Shown: positions 45,903-58,239 of the stretch, in pieces
Layout of the letters: every line of letters begins with the position of its first letter
Numbering within the stretch: the first letter of the stretch is position 1
Assembly: GCF_000002595.2 (NCBI RefSeq)
Contig: NC_057017.1
Span: 1,340,477-1,404,476 of the forward strand
DNA length: 64,000 bases
Direction: 5' to 3'
Source: Chlamydomonas reinhardtii
Taxonomy: Eukaryota; Chlorophyta; Chlorophyceae; Chlamydomonadales; Chlamydomonadaceae
Made by a program: the position numbers and the translations under genes
Notes under the pieces: model-generated
Database searches by the model: none
What the model was told of the DNA's origin: nothing
Seen by the model: only the letters and a program-made list of their open reading frames with translations

Positions 45903-48900
45903 TTAGTTGTTGTCCGCCGCCTCCTTCTCCTTCTTCTTGTCTTCCTCGCCATTTAGATCTTCCCGGCTGGGCAGCCCGAAGCTGGGCACGTCCGTGTAGC
46001 TCCACAGCCGGCCCACCTCGCCGCGTGTCAGCGCCGTCAGCAGCACGGCACCCAGAGTGGAGGGCACGATGTACAGCAGAGCCTGGGAGGAGGCGGACAA
46101 GGGAGGTGCGGGAGGGCGTACGGCACGTCAAGTAAGGGCGCCGTACACTCGGCAGGCCGAGTGGCAGTGGTGCTAGGCGTTCCGTAAACGTAATGTGAGG
46201 CCGGGTCATGCGGGCAGCGGCACAACACGCTTCCATACCAGTGATAACACCATCGCATTGCATGTAGAGTCTTCGCCCTAACGAGACACAGTATCTTACT
46301 GCGCACCAAGCGCGCATATGTGAGAACGCGCCAGCGATTCCACCCCTGCTCACCGGCTGTCCAAGCTTTGTGATGTCGTTGGCTACGAAGGCCAGGGCCA
46401 GGCCAAACACGTACGACACCATCACGGGAGTGAAGTACGTCCGCTGGTACAACACAGCCTCCGACACCGGCACGCGCGGCGTGGCCGCTGCCGCCGCCGC
46501 CCCATCTCCAGAAGGGGATGCGGATGCTGCAGATGCCGCTGACGTCGCCGCCGCTGCCGCGGCCGCGGCCGCGGCATCCTCCTGCAGCTGCACCTGCTGC
46601 GCCGCCGCGCGCGTGGAGGCTCCGAGGCTGTTGCGGCCGGCACCCAGCGCAGAGGCGCCGCTGGCGGCGGCGGAGACGCCGCGGACCAGTGATGCGCCGA
46701 GTCGGTTGGCGGCGGCAGCGCTCTCACCGTCGCCGCCGCCACCGACGCTGCCAGCGTTTGTGCCGTCCAGGCTCTGCTCACGCTGCAGGGCCTCCTGATC
46801 GGCGATGCGGTCATAGGCGTTGCAGGCGGCGTCGGCTGTAGCATCCGCCACCTGTGAGGACCCGTCGTGAGGAGGGACCGCAGTAGCAGGTGGGTGCGAG
46901 GGCAAGGGGACTGGCAGGTTGGCAGCACGCCCACGGCGGCTGGTGAAAGCACCCCGTCCCTGTGTGGCGCGCAGCATCCGCGCTAATCACTGCGCTCCTG
47001 CTCCTGCCCCTGTTCACACCTGTCGGCTGGTTGCCTTTGGGTCCAGAGACGCCAGCGCCGAAGTGATGGCCTCCGCCGCCGCCACCGCCCGGGCCTTCAT
47101 GTCCACAGACCGCGAGGCGTCGTACCTGTGGTGGCGATGTGTAACAATAGTGCGGTGATGTGATCGCGCTCACAAGACACTGGGGCTTAGGTGCAGTAGG
47201 CGCATGCATGCACATTTCGCGCAACGCGGTACACGACGCCATGACAGAGGGACTCGATAACGACACGTTTCGGATCCGGCCCGCATAGGTATTGCGCGGT
47301 CACCCAACCAGCCACCACCCCTCAACCGAGACTCCATGCACAGTCGAGGACTGCTCGCACGCTGTCTCCATGTAGCTCCGCCCACACAGCCCGCTTACCC
47401 CCAGGCCCCACAACCACAACTCCCCTCGCTCTCCTCGCTCTTTGGCATTGGGTTCGGTTTAGTTTGGGCTGGTTCCCACAACACCCCCTCCCACACACAC
47501 ACACACACACACACACACGCCACCTACCTCAGCGTCAGGCAGGCCAGTAGGCCCGGCACCGCAATGTCGCCCAGACCCAGCAGCGAGAAGGGGAAGGCGG
47601 CGGCGGCGGCCTCCGCGGTGCTGCCGCCGCCGGGAATGCGCGGGAACAGGATGCGCGTGGGGCCCGAGATAACGTCCGAGGTGGCCACCGTCAGCATCAC
47701 GTTGTCGCCGATCACCTGTCGTGAGTTAACAATTGTCACAACAATAAGAGCAACGGGAGCGGGAAGAGCCAGCGACACAGCCACATAGCCCCCACAGCAC
47801 ATAGCCCGCAGCCACACAGCTCACGGCCCGTAGCCACCCAGGCCACACATACCCCCCGCAGCCCCACAAGCCCCTTAGCCCACAGTCCCGCGGCCCCCCC
47901 CCCCCAGCCCAGCCCACCTTGGGCGAGCCGAACACCCAGAACACGTCGTACACCAGCAGCCCCAGCAGTAGCAGGCCGGCGGTACGGAAACTGCGCGGCC
48001 CGATCAGCTGCAACGGGATGCAGTGCGATGTTTCCAATCACGGCAGGAGGGGTTAGCGACGTAGGTTGCAACCTTACAGGCATTGTGAGGATGTAAAGAT
48101 TTGGAGGCCACGAAGCGTACGGTATGGCATGCGTGCATATGAGTGCAAAAGCGCAATGCATCTTGGTAACTTAAATTTGCAATCGGCTTTCCGCTACCTG
48201 CAGGATATCGGTGGCCACCAGAGTAGCGATCAGGTTGTTGAGTGTGAAGTTGGAGTGACCGCTCGCCAGCTCGGCGGACGACAGTCCCAGCGCCAGGGCC
48301 ACGGACATGATGTCCGTAGGCGCCAGCTCCGCCTGACGGCAGGCGGGTGTACGGCGCGGTGGTAGCACGTGCCGTGAGCAGGCGGAACGGGACACAAATG
48401 GTGGGTGGGTTCATGGAGTTTAATGGCATGGGCCCGGTTGCCGCAACAGGGGCTGCGGACTCCTAGACCAAGGGCGATTGCACTTGACGGACAACGAAAT
48501 TGATTAGGTGGTTGCTTGGGGGAAAGCTGCGTTGCTGGGGTATGCGGTGTTTGGCCGTGCAGTTGCCAGCGTTGGTCACCCACCGCTCACCCAACGTCGC
48601 CGTAGCCAACAGAGTCACGGGCTGGCGTGCATGGGGGCACTGGCGCCGTCCCGCCCTCAGCCGCCGCGCCACGCAGCCCCGGACAGCCGATCCCGCACGC
48701 ACCTGTCTAATGCTGTTCCCCGCCTCGTCCAGCAGCAGCCCCTCCGGCACACCGAACTTGATTGACTTCTCGCCAAGTGGGCCGCCCACCTGATGGAATT
48801 AAAATGGAATGTGCGCTTGTACGTGTTCGTGTGTCAGGACTACAGATAAGACGCCAGAGATTCGTTGTCACCACGCCACTGGGCAGCAGGCCGTAGCGAA

Positions 48901-50676
48901 GCATCCTGTGTTCCCCGCCTTCAAACCCCAGCCGCAGCCGCGACACCCGCGCACCTGCCGCAGCACGGGCACCGCCGCCCCTCCAATGGCGAAGCTGCCC
49001 AACATCCAGAAATAGGCGTTTAGGAAAATCTACACCAAGTGAGTGCAGTGATAAGTAAGTGCTGGGGCTTGAAAAGTTGGATGGGTGCCGGCGCCCGAAA
49101 TCCATGTCAGGTGCTCCGCGCATGGTTTGCAGAGTTAGCTTAGTTGCACCACTTGAGTCATCCCAGCTCAAAGGGGATCAATGAGGGTTTGCATGGGTTT
49201 CGTGCAACAAATATCCCTCGCGCACCTGTGGGTTGAAGTCAGGTAGGTACTTGATGAGCAGGTAGAACCCGAACAGCGAGGCCGAGGCCAGCACCGGAGC
49301 CAGGATGCCCTGCGCGTGCGTGTGTTTCGGAGATAGCATTGACGAGATTGCAAGTTAGAAAAGAGGTAACGAAACACGTCAGTGAAAATGGGACTGAACC
49401 CGGCACGACTACTGTTGCATCGTAGCGGGTGTATGAAGGCTGTGCGCAAGGGTTGTCCGGTTGTCTCTGCGTGTGACCAGCCAGCCAGGCCCAGCCGGCG
49501 TACCTCCTTCAGCGTTATCTGCTGCCGCTGCCGGGTAGTGAGGCCGCGGTGGGCGCCGATGTAGATGGTGCACACAGCGAGGCCTGCACAGGAAGGGAGT
49601 GGAGCGGAGAGGTGAGGCCGGCCGGTGCACGCCATACCCTTGCACACGCCGTGGCTGCTCCACCCGCCCCACGATAGCCCTGCAGCCGTACGGGCCGCAC
49701 GAGCGCGAGCATGACAACCCATGACACAACAGCTCAATCCGTGCCGATGCAGCTCGTCCGTGCATGCCGTGTACGTACCGATGAAGTACGGCAGATCTGC
49801 TAGCTGCGTGCTGTGCAGAGGCGTCACGGTGCCCAGCACCAGCAGGGCCGCCAGCGCGCCTGATGTCAGTCCACGCACAGGCAGCGCAGCGCAGCTAAGG
49901 ATATCAAAAAGCGTCAGATAGGACAGAAGGTGAGACTGATGAGCGCATGACTAGGGTGATGAAGTATTCTGTCTAGGGCGTCAAGGCAAGGCCCATGCTA
50001 TCCGGGCCCCGCAAGCTGATGGCCGTGCAAGGCCGCTGGCAAGGCATGCACAACCATAAACTTGATGTGGGTTCTGCCTGACCTTGCCTGCGGCAACGCA
50101 GCTGATGCAAAGTGCCGTTGGATTGCTTACACCGTGTTACACATCTTTAGCTGGTCCCGCGAAGCCACCCACCCACCGTAGGCCTTCACCGCATCCTCGC
50201 TCTCCTCCCACCGCCACGCGTTATCAGCGGGCTGTGCGCCGGCGGCAGCAGCTCCGGCGCCGCCGGTCAAACCCAGCGCCTCCTCATCGCTTGAGGTGGC
50301 GGAGGCGATGGCAACTGAGCGTGTGCACACGCAAGGGTATTCAGTCCGGGCGTGTGTGTCGTATATGGCGCCAGTGTGCGAATGTCTAACGCCCCGCCTG
50401 GTAGCCCTCAACCCTCAGCCCTAGCTTGTAACCGTGCCGGCTCGTGCTGTGTACTCCTCAATCACGTGCCGAATCCTTATCCAACAGCTCCAACTGGTCT
50501 GCCACGCGGCGCCGCTGAGACTCACCTGTGCTCTTGCTGCCCTCCTCCTTCCCGCCAGTCGCCGCGCCCGCGGTCACACGGAAGCAGCGCCGCTGGGGAG
50601 CAGCGCGTGGCGCCGCTGGGCAGACCCGCCCTACTATCGGGCGCTGACTGCGAGCTAACAGTTGCGAGGCCAGCAT
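45903..50676 (-). CDS. SPP: Signal-peptide-peptidase-type intramembrane aspartyl protease with transit-like N-terminus, 643 aa
   Basis: Thirteen exons: 50676-50526, 50314-50173, 49894-49779, 49583-49504, 49309-49226, 49029-48955, 48789-48703, 48332-48198, 48007-47918, 47715-47528, 47125-47020, 46851-46354, 46082-45903; exactly 644 codons. All three family hallmarks are present: YD in GLLVYDVFWVFGSPK (Asp 311), GLGD in FSLLGLGDI (Asp 370) and QPAL in LGQPALLYIVP (583-586). About nine membrane segments fit the family, which cuts peptides within membranes using the two Asp residues. Oddities: residues 1-50 (MLASQLLARSQRPIVGRV, then RCFRVTAGAA) look like a plastid transit peptide, and an Ala-rich insert of over 150 residues separates GLGD from the last two membrane segments. 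There is no KKxx ER-retrieval tail and no protease-associated domain. It diverges from the RCC1 gene. Confidence 0.88.
47489..47519. repeat. (CA)n microsatellite in an SPP intron
   Basis: CA run ending nine bases before the donor of the exon that ends at 47528. On the coding strand it is a GT run just after the splice donor. Confidence 0.9.
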
Positions 50677-51009
50677 TTCGAACTGCAGTGCTCAGGAGGC
50701 TCGGTGAAGCCTTTATGCACCCTAAGCTTGCGGGGGGAGAAATGGAGGAAGAGGGGCCCAAATGCAGCCTACATGCACAAGTGAGACACTAGACACAAAT
50801 ACATACGGTTTTCCGTGGCGAGCGTCGTCCATCATGCATCACAGAAGCCCGATTTCCAAGAGCTCTTCATCGCAGGCGCTGACCTATGTTTAACTTATGC
50901 ACGTAGTTTGTATACGAAACAGTAAGCTTAGGTGTGGGCTAAAGGCTTGAGCTTCAGACCGGGGCAGACGTAGCATAACGAGGGTACACACAAGTCGCTT
51001 AGGTCACAA
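50677..51009. promoter_or_regulatory. Shared upstream region of the SPP and RCC1 genes
   Basis: About 333 bases between divergent ATGs, AT-richer than the coding DNA. No specific motif was identified; a bidirectional promoter is inferred from spacing. Confidence 0.4.
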
Positions 51010-54000
51010 ATGCTCGCTTCGACCTCGACGATCGCATCACAGCTGCAGCATCTAGTCCCAGTATCGACAGGGGGCGCTGGGGCGCGTGGACTCGCTGTGC
51101 TGTCCTGGTGAGTGTATCGGCTCGGCGCCGGGTGTCGGAAAGCTTCTGTTGGCATATTCTGATTGAATTTTGTAGCTGCTCTGATGCTCCAGAAGCTCAG
51201 AAGCCTGCGGGTGCTCTGCTCGTTATTAGGGTTGTGTCGCAAGCCTACAGTTGCTGTGTGCCAGCTGTGTTGTGATGCATCTGCTGGCTTGACGGATACT
51301 ATACCTATGACGTCTCTTGCTGCAGGGGCCGGAACGTTGAAGGGCAATGCGGCGTTGAGTCTTCCTTGCTGGTGAGTGGAGTGCATTCGTCGAACGTGTT
51401 TGGGATCAAAATAAAGGGGAAATCGCCTTGGGTCTTGGAAAGCGCGTCGTAGGATGCTTCCTAGGAGCACGCCTGGGGGTGTGGATGCAGCACCGCGTGG
51501 CGCTGTTCAGGCGCCGCAGCCAGAATCAGGACCAACGCGTGCTTCTCCCGACTCCTGCAGGTGCTCCGGCCCACGCCGATTATCGAGCTCCATGACGCGC
51601 GAGTGGAGTCGCTGCATGCCGGCAAGCTGCACAGCGGTGCTGTGACGGCCGGGGAGGCGTGGACATGGGGCGACGGCAAGTGCGGCAAGCTGGGGCACGG
51701 CTCTGCTGAGCACACGCACACACCGAGCCGGGTGCGTAAGGATTGCTACTTATAGAACGGCCCGCTCGTAGCATCTGAGGATGAAACGGGCTGGTGCAGG
51801 CGGGCGGCTTGAGTTCGGGTTGTGAACTTGCTAGGCGGGGCTGGGGCCTCATACCTGATTGCAAGTTTGCAACACACAGTTCCATGCACACATAGTGGCG
51901 CTCGCAAGCAAGTTCCGCGCTCTGCGCCCGCAAATGCAGGTGGAGAGCCTGGTAGGCCGTGTGGCAGTGGCTCGGCTGGCGTTGGGTGACCACCACACGC
52001 TCTTTGTGGACTCGAGCGGGGGCCTGTGGGCGTGCGGCGAGAACAAGGAGGGGCAGTGCGGGTTAGGCACGCCGGTGGAGACCATCGCGGCGCAACACCG
52101 CAAGGCCTACTACGAAAGCTTCCGGGCGCTGCGGGACACGATAGCGGCGGTGAGCAGGGCCGGGGTTAGCAAACAAGCGGCGGGGTGCTTTCTGCTGAGG
52201 GCTGTTGCGGGGCACAGTCGCCGAGATGGACCGCAGGGAGCGCGGCGAATGACTGGATGCGCGGATGTTGGGGTCACGTGACAGGCTGGGCAGCTGGGCA
52301 GGATGCGGAGGCGCGGCGGGTGTGCAACCAAACTGGGTTAGCCTGTTTTTTGTGTTGGCTTGATTGGGGTCGGATTGAATGAGTGACGCGTGCTGCAAAC
52401 CGTCCTTGATGTCATGTGTGTCATCTGCTGCGCGCAGGAGCCGCGAGCCAGCCGCGACCAGCGCGGCAAGCAGGTGTTGCATGCGCTGCTGGGCAGCTCG
52501 GGGCAGCAGCACGCGGCGCAACACGCCGGCGCCGGCTGGGGGCATGGCGGCGGGCAGGGCTGGGGCTCCGGGCGGTGAGTGGCGCACATGACGCGCGGGT
52601 TATGGCGCGGACTGGCGTGGACTAGAGTCACAAGGGCACCGCACGCCACGTTCCAACATGATGGTACCTCGAAGGGGCCGCATGCATTGGGAGGCACTTG
52701 CGGCTGTTAGCAGCCGATGACTGCGTTGTAGCTCCAAGCAACAGCCTTCATCTTACCTTGGACCGCGCACTCTTATTCATGGGCGTTGCGCCTGCCGTGA
52801 ACCTGCTGCCACAGGGGCTCGGCTTGGCAATCCCTGGCGGCGGCGGGGTCGTCGCAGGGCGGCGGCGCGGGCAACGTGTCGCACGCGGGGGCTCGCGCGG
52901 CGCTCAACTTCGGGGGTCTGGACTTTGAGGGCGCCTTCGCCTCGGCGGGTCTGCAGCCGGGGCAGCAAGGCACGCCGCTGCGCATTGGGCGCGACCAGCA
53001 CCCGCTCATGAGCGCATTGCAGGCCCAGGCAGCGGCGGCGGCAGCGGCGGGTGCGGTGGCAGCCGCCGCTGGCAGCCTGGCGGCGGCGGCCGGCATGTCT
53101 GGTAGGTGTGGCGGGTTTGGTGGGCTGGCGTGGAATGGGCGTATCCTGTGAACGAAGCAGGAGGCGGGACCCCGTCTTTCAGCCGCGTTATGGGCTGCAT
53201 TGTTCGGGGGCGGGGCGCGGGGGTTGCAATCGCTGCATGCCGGGCCCCACAGCTTCCCTGCTCCTACTCCCTGGCTCCGGTGTTGTTGTGGCGGCTTGCA
53301 GGCATGGAGAACAACCTGCGTATGGTGCTTCCCAGCGGCCTGGAGGGCGAGGCGGTGGTGGAGGTGGCAGCTAGCCGCTACTTCAGCGCGGTGCTGACGG
53401 CGGCGGGCGAGGTGTGGTGCTTCGGTGCCGACTACAACGGCAGCCTGGGGAGTGACAACAGCTGGAGCACCAGCGCGCAGAAGGTGTGCGCGCACGCGTG
53501 CGTGGCGCTAGTGGCCCCCTTGCCTTTCCAGTGTAGAGGACAGTGGGTAGGGAGCAGGGAGGGCCAGTGACGCGTGTGCAGCATACCAGGAAGTACGCAT
53601 GCCTGTCTCGCGGCTCGCAGCACGCGTCACCGTAACCAATACCGAATGCCAACAGGTTTCGGGGCGGCTGGCGGCGGCGCTGGAGGAGGGCGGCGGCGCG
53701 GTGCGGGTGGTGGCGGGCGGAACCTTTTGCGCCGCGTTGACGGCGTCTGGGCGCGTCGTTCTGTGGGGGAAGGTGGGTGAGCCGCATCTCATTGCGCGTG
53801 CGCAAGATAGCACAAGGAGTCACGGTAGGCTTGTTCACAGCATTGCACGTGATGCGTGGCCCTTGCCGCCTGCCGTGTTACCAAGGGACCGGGTGCGACG
53901 AAGCGTGCTCGCGGCTCACACGCCAATCACAAAATCCAATTTCCGTCATTCCGTTTTTCTGCGTCCAGGTGCCGGGTGGCGAGGTGGAGGCGGGTGCGCT

Positions 54001-55063
54001 GCTGGGCGGCGGCGTGGCCGCGGATGGCGCCGGCAGCAGCGACGCCGACGGCAGCGTGGGGCGAGTGCTGGGCCTCACAGAGCAGGGCGTCGACGTTGTG
54101 CAAGGTGCACAGGAGCGCGCAGGCGGTTGCGGGGGTTGTCGTGCCCAAGGTTGCTATGTTGTGCATGTGGGTTAGGTGCCGTTACCCTTCTACGCGGCCT
54201 ACTGCCATGGTTGTAGCTTACCCGCCGCGACGCGCTGATGATCCACAGGCGGGCGTGTCATCGCCGGTGTCGTGCCCAACCTGCCGCCCATCACCCACAT
54301 CGCGGCGGGGCAGCAACACATCCTGCTGTCGGACGGCGAGCGCGTGTGGCAGATCGGGCGGGGCTACGACGCGTCGGGCACTGTTGGTGAGTGGCATGGG
54401 GGGCGACCGCGATTGCGGCGCACTTCGCCAATGCTGCGTTTCCCCTGCCAGCCGTTCCATGCGCCGGCATACCGTATGCTTACCCCGCCCTGCAGCATAG
54501 CCGCTCCGTCTCTCATACGCATAGCCCGACCTCGAACAAACACAGTTTCATGTACCAATTGCCTTCTTCCCTCTGCCGCAGTCTCCACTGCACCCTGGCG
54601 ACGGCCCGCGCTGGTACTCACACTTCCAGCCGGCGGGTGTGTGCGGCAGCTGACGGCGGGCATGCACAGCAGCGGCGTGGTGTCGGATGCCGGCGCCGCC
54701 TGGGCCTGGGGCCGCATCCTGGACCGCCACCACGCCGACAGCGTGGTCCGGAGGCACCCGCACCTGGCCTTTGGTGAGGGCGGGGGCCACGTGGCGCCCT
54801 CGGCGGCGACGGGGCACGGCAGCGGCGGCGGCGGTGGCGTGTTTGATGGGCTGGGTCGGCATGGGGCGGGTGCGGGGGCGTGGGCGGGAGCGGGAGCGGG
54901 AGGAGGCATGGCGCGGCACTCGGCGCCGCCGCAGCTGCACGAGGACGTGCGGTGGAGCTGGAGCGGCTTTGGCGGTCGCGAGCCGGCGCGGCTAGATGGG
55001 CTGGGGGGACCGGTGCGGGCGCTGGCGCTGGGAGGCTGGCATGCGCTCGCGCTGGTGGAGTGA
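51010..55063 (+). CDS. RCC1-repeat protein, 667 aa
   Basis: Eleven exons: 51010-51107, 51326-51371, 51561-51731, 51940-52149, 52438-52574, 52815-53101, 53302-53483, 53656-53772, 53969-54104, 54249-54386, 54582-55063; exactly 668 codons. RCC1-type blades recur: LSWGRNVEGQCG, HSGAVTAGEAWTWGDGKCGK, HTLFVDSSGGLWACGENKEG, FSAVLTAAGEVWCFGADYNG, FCAALTASGRVVLWGK, HILLSDGERVWQIGRG and HSSGVVSDAGAAWAWGR, with a closing GGWHALALVE. About seven blades fit one beta-propeller. Ala/Gly-rich insertions break blades 3-4 and 6-7. Relatives act as guanine-nucleotide exchange factors, chromatin binders or scaffolds; no second domain points to one role here. The ATG is in frame with the first blade and is the first in a long open exon. 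Confidence 0.85.
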
Positions 55064-56154
55064 GCCTGTGAGGGTGGGGCATGGCCTGGGTTCGTGGGGC
55101 ACCATGCCAGCTCGGAAGAGCAGCAGGCAGGGCTGTTTCAGTACGGCGTGAGCAGCAAGCAAGGCAAGGGGTGATGAAGCAGCAACAGAAGCAGCTGGAA
55201 GATTCGTGTCAACCATGCAGGGCGTCGTGAACTTTCATCACTTACGTCTGTCATCATCAAGGTTGTGTGAAAGTGGTGGTCCAGTTCCCCGCGCATTAGC
55301 GATGGCTTTCGTGTGTACCATATATGCTGCGCGCATGCATGCAGCATGCTGCTTATGAGCTCAACTATAAGCTTTCTACAAATTGCAACGGCGTACGTAC
55401 ATTCATGACCGTGAGCAGATAGTTAGGGGGTTTGGCACGGTTTTGGGGCGTCGTGGCCGAAGCAATACAACTGACGCAGCGGAGGCAATGACATGGTCAA
55501 AACGCGATCGATCTCGATGGCTTACCAATGGGTATAGGGGCGCACGATGCCGCCAGTGTGACTGTATTAGTGGTGTGTTTCGTGTGGTGTGCTGCACAGG
55601 CATGAACCTGCAATTGTGACCCGGCTGTCACCCGGGTGCAGAAGGCTTGATGAGGACGGCAGTCTCGTGCTGGGATGCGAGCCAGGTCCATTGTGCATAG
55701 GTGTGCATGAACCTGAACGAGCTCTTACTGAGCCCTCTCGACTACTTGGTGCACGTGGCAGTTCGATCGCGGTGTACGCACGGGAGATGGGTGCGATGAG
55801 ACAGGGTAAGGGACAGGCTGGCGTGGTCCCGTAATGTGGGGCGTAGTCCCAGGGCTCAACATTCAACAGCCACGTTGCGACATCACGGCACGAGCGCGCG
55901 GCTGGAGTTACTGTACCGAGGCGTCGTGGTTGCTGGCAGGCTTGTAGTTTGCTGACGCACATTCCTCGTGCTCCGGGCGCCCGGCCAGGCGCCGCAGGAG
56001 ATGTGAGGGTTGCTTGGGTTCGGTGCCGGTGAAGTTGTGGTGTCGCAGTCTGCTTGTGGAGCTGCGGAGACGCGCATGTGCTGGCTCTGTGTGGTACTGG
56101 GACGAAGCTTACGGAGGCCGGGTCGGGGCGAGTGAGTGATGTACCGGTATATTA
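55064..56154. other. RCC1-gene 3' UTR and intergenic sequence
   Basis: No coding signal on either strand. It lies between two convergent genes and ends at the HSP22 (-) polyadenylation signal. Confidence 0.5.
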
Positions 56155-56159
56155 TTACA
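56155..56159 (-). terminator. TGTAA polyadenylation signal of the left HSP22 gene
   Basis: TTACA on the plus strand, about 490 bases beyond the stop codon on the gene's strand. Confidence 0.5.
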
Positions 56160-56651
56160 GTACAAACCAGCATGCGCTCAGGGACTCATTAGTTCACCCA
56201 CGGTCACTTTGATAATGTCGCGTGCGCACTGGTGCAACGCACTGTTTCCAACTTTCCGGCAGGGCCCAGGACGGGAGTAATCAGGCAGCATCTGCTAGCA
56301 GCACACTCGCTCAATAAATCGTCCGACTGCCCAATGCAGGCCTGTTTCAATTGTACTCTGCAACGCCATGCATGAAATTATCCCGAGCCACCACATCACG
56401 TTTGATATGGTACAACACTCAAAACACATGCTGCGCCACGTCAGATTGCTACCGCACATCCCCGCACTTGCCAGTACTGTCTGGAATCATGCCTATGGAT
56501 TTGACACGAGGGCTAACGAAGTCAATGCCACAGGATGCCAGCGGCCCCTTAGCTTGCTTGCAGGACCCCACTCTGCAAGCGCTTGCCGTGCCTCAACATG
56601 ATTTGCACGCACTACTGATTCCATCTGTTCCGCGCCTACTGCTCCTCAGCA

Positions 56652-57623
56652 CTAGGCGGTGCTGGGCGGCTCCGGCGCGGCTGTGCCAGCGGCAGCCGAC
56701 ACGCTGACGCGGCGCGGCTTGGGCTTGTCCACCGCACGCCGCGGCACCGTCACCGTCAGCACGCCCCGGTCCAGCGACGCGCTCACGCCCTCCACCTCCG
56801 CGTCCTCAGGCAGGCCGAACGAGCGGCTGAAGCGGTAAGACACACGCACAGCCGGCTCGGGAGGTGAGGGCGCGGCAGCGGGCGCGTCGTCAGAGGCAGC
56901 GTCATCGCCGTCCACAGCTGCCGCCAGCGGCTCCGGCTTGGACGTGGCTGCGGGGCGTGGCTGTTGGTGGAGCGGGTTGGCCTTGCGGGCGCCGGCGATG
57001 GTGAGCACACGCTCCGGGCTGATCTCAACGCTGATGTCCTCCTCACTCATGCCTGAGGGACGGGGGGGGGAAAGAAGGGAAGGAAAACCCGTTCGCACGT
57101 TGGTGATCCGGTCACTGAAAGGGAACAGCAAGGTTCGGAAAGGTTCGCCGCGACGCGGGGGGATGGCGCGGAAGGTTCGAGGGTCAGCTCTGCCCCTCAC
57201 TGCCTCACCCACACTGACACACACGGTAAGTCAGCAGCAACCAATCCCAGGCATAATTCAACATCTGTGCCCTTGACAGCGGTACCCCGGCCTCTCACCT
57301 GGGCAGTCGGACGTCAGCACATAGCGGTCCTCCAGCGCGGAGATGTCCACGGCGTGGGTGCAAGCCGCCGACTCGCGAAGCAGCTCAGACGCCAGACGGC
57401 CCATGCCCAGTGAGAAGGGGCTGGAGCGGTACACGCGCGCGGGCTTGCAGGCGTAGGGGTTGAGGTAGAAGGCCTGAGGCGTCATGGCGCCCTGCCGCGA
57501 AGGTCGGACCGGCAGCATCGACCGCATGGCGATGGCGCGAGCGCCGGCTGGCGCGGCGGTCTTGCGGCGGGCAGAGGCCGCGCCGGAGGTGGAAGCGACT
57601 GACTTCATGAGAGTGGTGGCCAT
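56652..57623 (-). CDS. HSP22: Small heat-shock protein, HSP22 type, probably chloroplast (left copy), 241 aa
   Basis: Two exons, 57623-57299 and 57052-56652, give exactly 242 codons. The N-terminus (MATTLMKSVASTSGAASARR, basic and Ser/Ala-rich, no acids for about 80 residues) is transit-peptide-like. The alpha-crystallin domain runs from about 91 to 214: AVDISALEDRYVLTSDCPG, EEDISVEISPERVLTIAGAR, then VRVSYRFSRSFGLPEDAEV and the diagnostic GVLTVTVPR. About 45 Ala/Pro/Asp-rich residues are inserted between the two halves of the domain. Small HSPs are ATP-independent holdases that form oligomers and bind unfolding proteins. In Chlamydomonas the chloroplast members HSP22E/F are, as I recall, a closely linked pair, which fits. 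TATA and heat-shock elements lie upstream. Confidence 0.9.
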
Positions 57624-57787
57624 GGCGCTGGCTTAAGTGATGGGAAGGAGGCGAGGTTGAATGTCGCGAGTTCGGCGAGCGAACGTCGAATGCGCAAAAC
57701 CGGTTGGCGTGAGCAAGGTGTGCGCAAGCTATAGAAGCGTGTTTGCGTATGTTACCTATATGTTCTGGCAAGCAAGGTGGACGTGGA

Positions 57788-57795
57788 CTTATATA
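57788..57795 (-). promoter_or_regulatory. TATA box of the left HSP22 gene
   Basis: TATATAAG on the minus strand, about 165 bases upstream of the ATG and mirrored in the right gene. Confidence 0.6.
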
Positions 57796-57867
57796 CTGGC
57801 AATGGAGCGCCTTACGAGAGTCGGGGCCAACGTCTGGAGCGGCTCCAGGCAGCTGGCCCCTCACACG

Positions 57868-57879
57868 TTCTAGAAGTTC
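57868..57879. promoter_or_regulatory. Heat-shock element
   Basis: TTCTAGAAGTTC contains three contiguous alternating nTTCn/nGAAn units, the consensus for heat-shock factor binding. It lies in the palindrome core between the two TATA boxes. Confidence 0.65.
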
Positions 57880-57985
57880 GGTTTCCCGGATTCCCGAGGC
57901 CTCGGCTAGAGTAAGCCAATAAAAGGTTGTGCTTGAGATATATACAATGGACGAAGATGAGGAGGCCAAAAGCCCAAAACCAAAT

Positions 57986-57994
57986 CTTCCAGAA
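57986..57994. promoter_or_regulatory. Heat-shock element (mirror copy, partly diverged)
   Basis: TTCCAGAAC retains two of the inverted units. It is the mirror counterpart of the element at 57868 and is flanked by the same ACGTGTGAGGGGCCAGCTG context in reverse. Confidence 0.5.
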
Positions 57995-58066
57995 CGTGTG
58001 AGGGGCCAGCTGCTCGAGGCCGCTCCAGACGTTGGCCCCGACTCTCGTGAGGCGCCTCATCGCCGC

Positions 58067-58074
58067 TATAAAAG
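58067..58074 (+). promoter_or_regulatory. TATA box of the right HSP22 gene
   Basis: TATAAAAG lies about 166 bases upstream of the ATG at 58240, the same spacing as in the left gene. Confidence 0.65.
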
Positions 58075-58239
58075 TTCCACGCCCTCCATTGATGTTCATA
58101 CATACAAACGACGCACGCCAACACGCTTTAGTACCTAGCGCACACCTTGCTCAAGCCAACCGGTTTTGCGCATTCGACGTTCGCCGAGCTCGCGACATTC
58201 AAGCACACTCGCCTCCTTCCTATCGCTTAAGCCAGCGCC

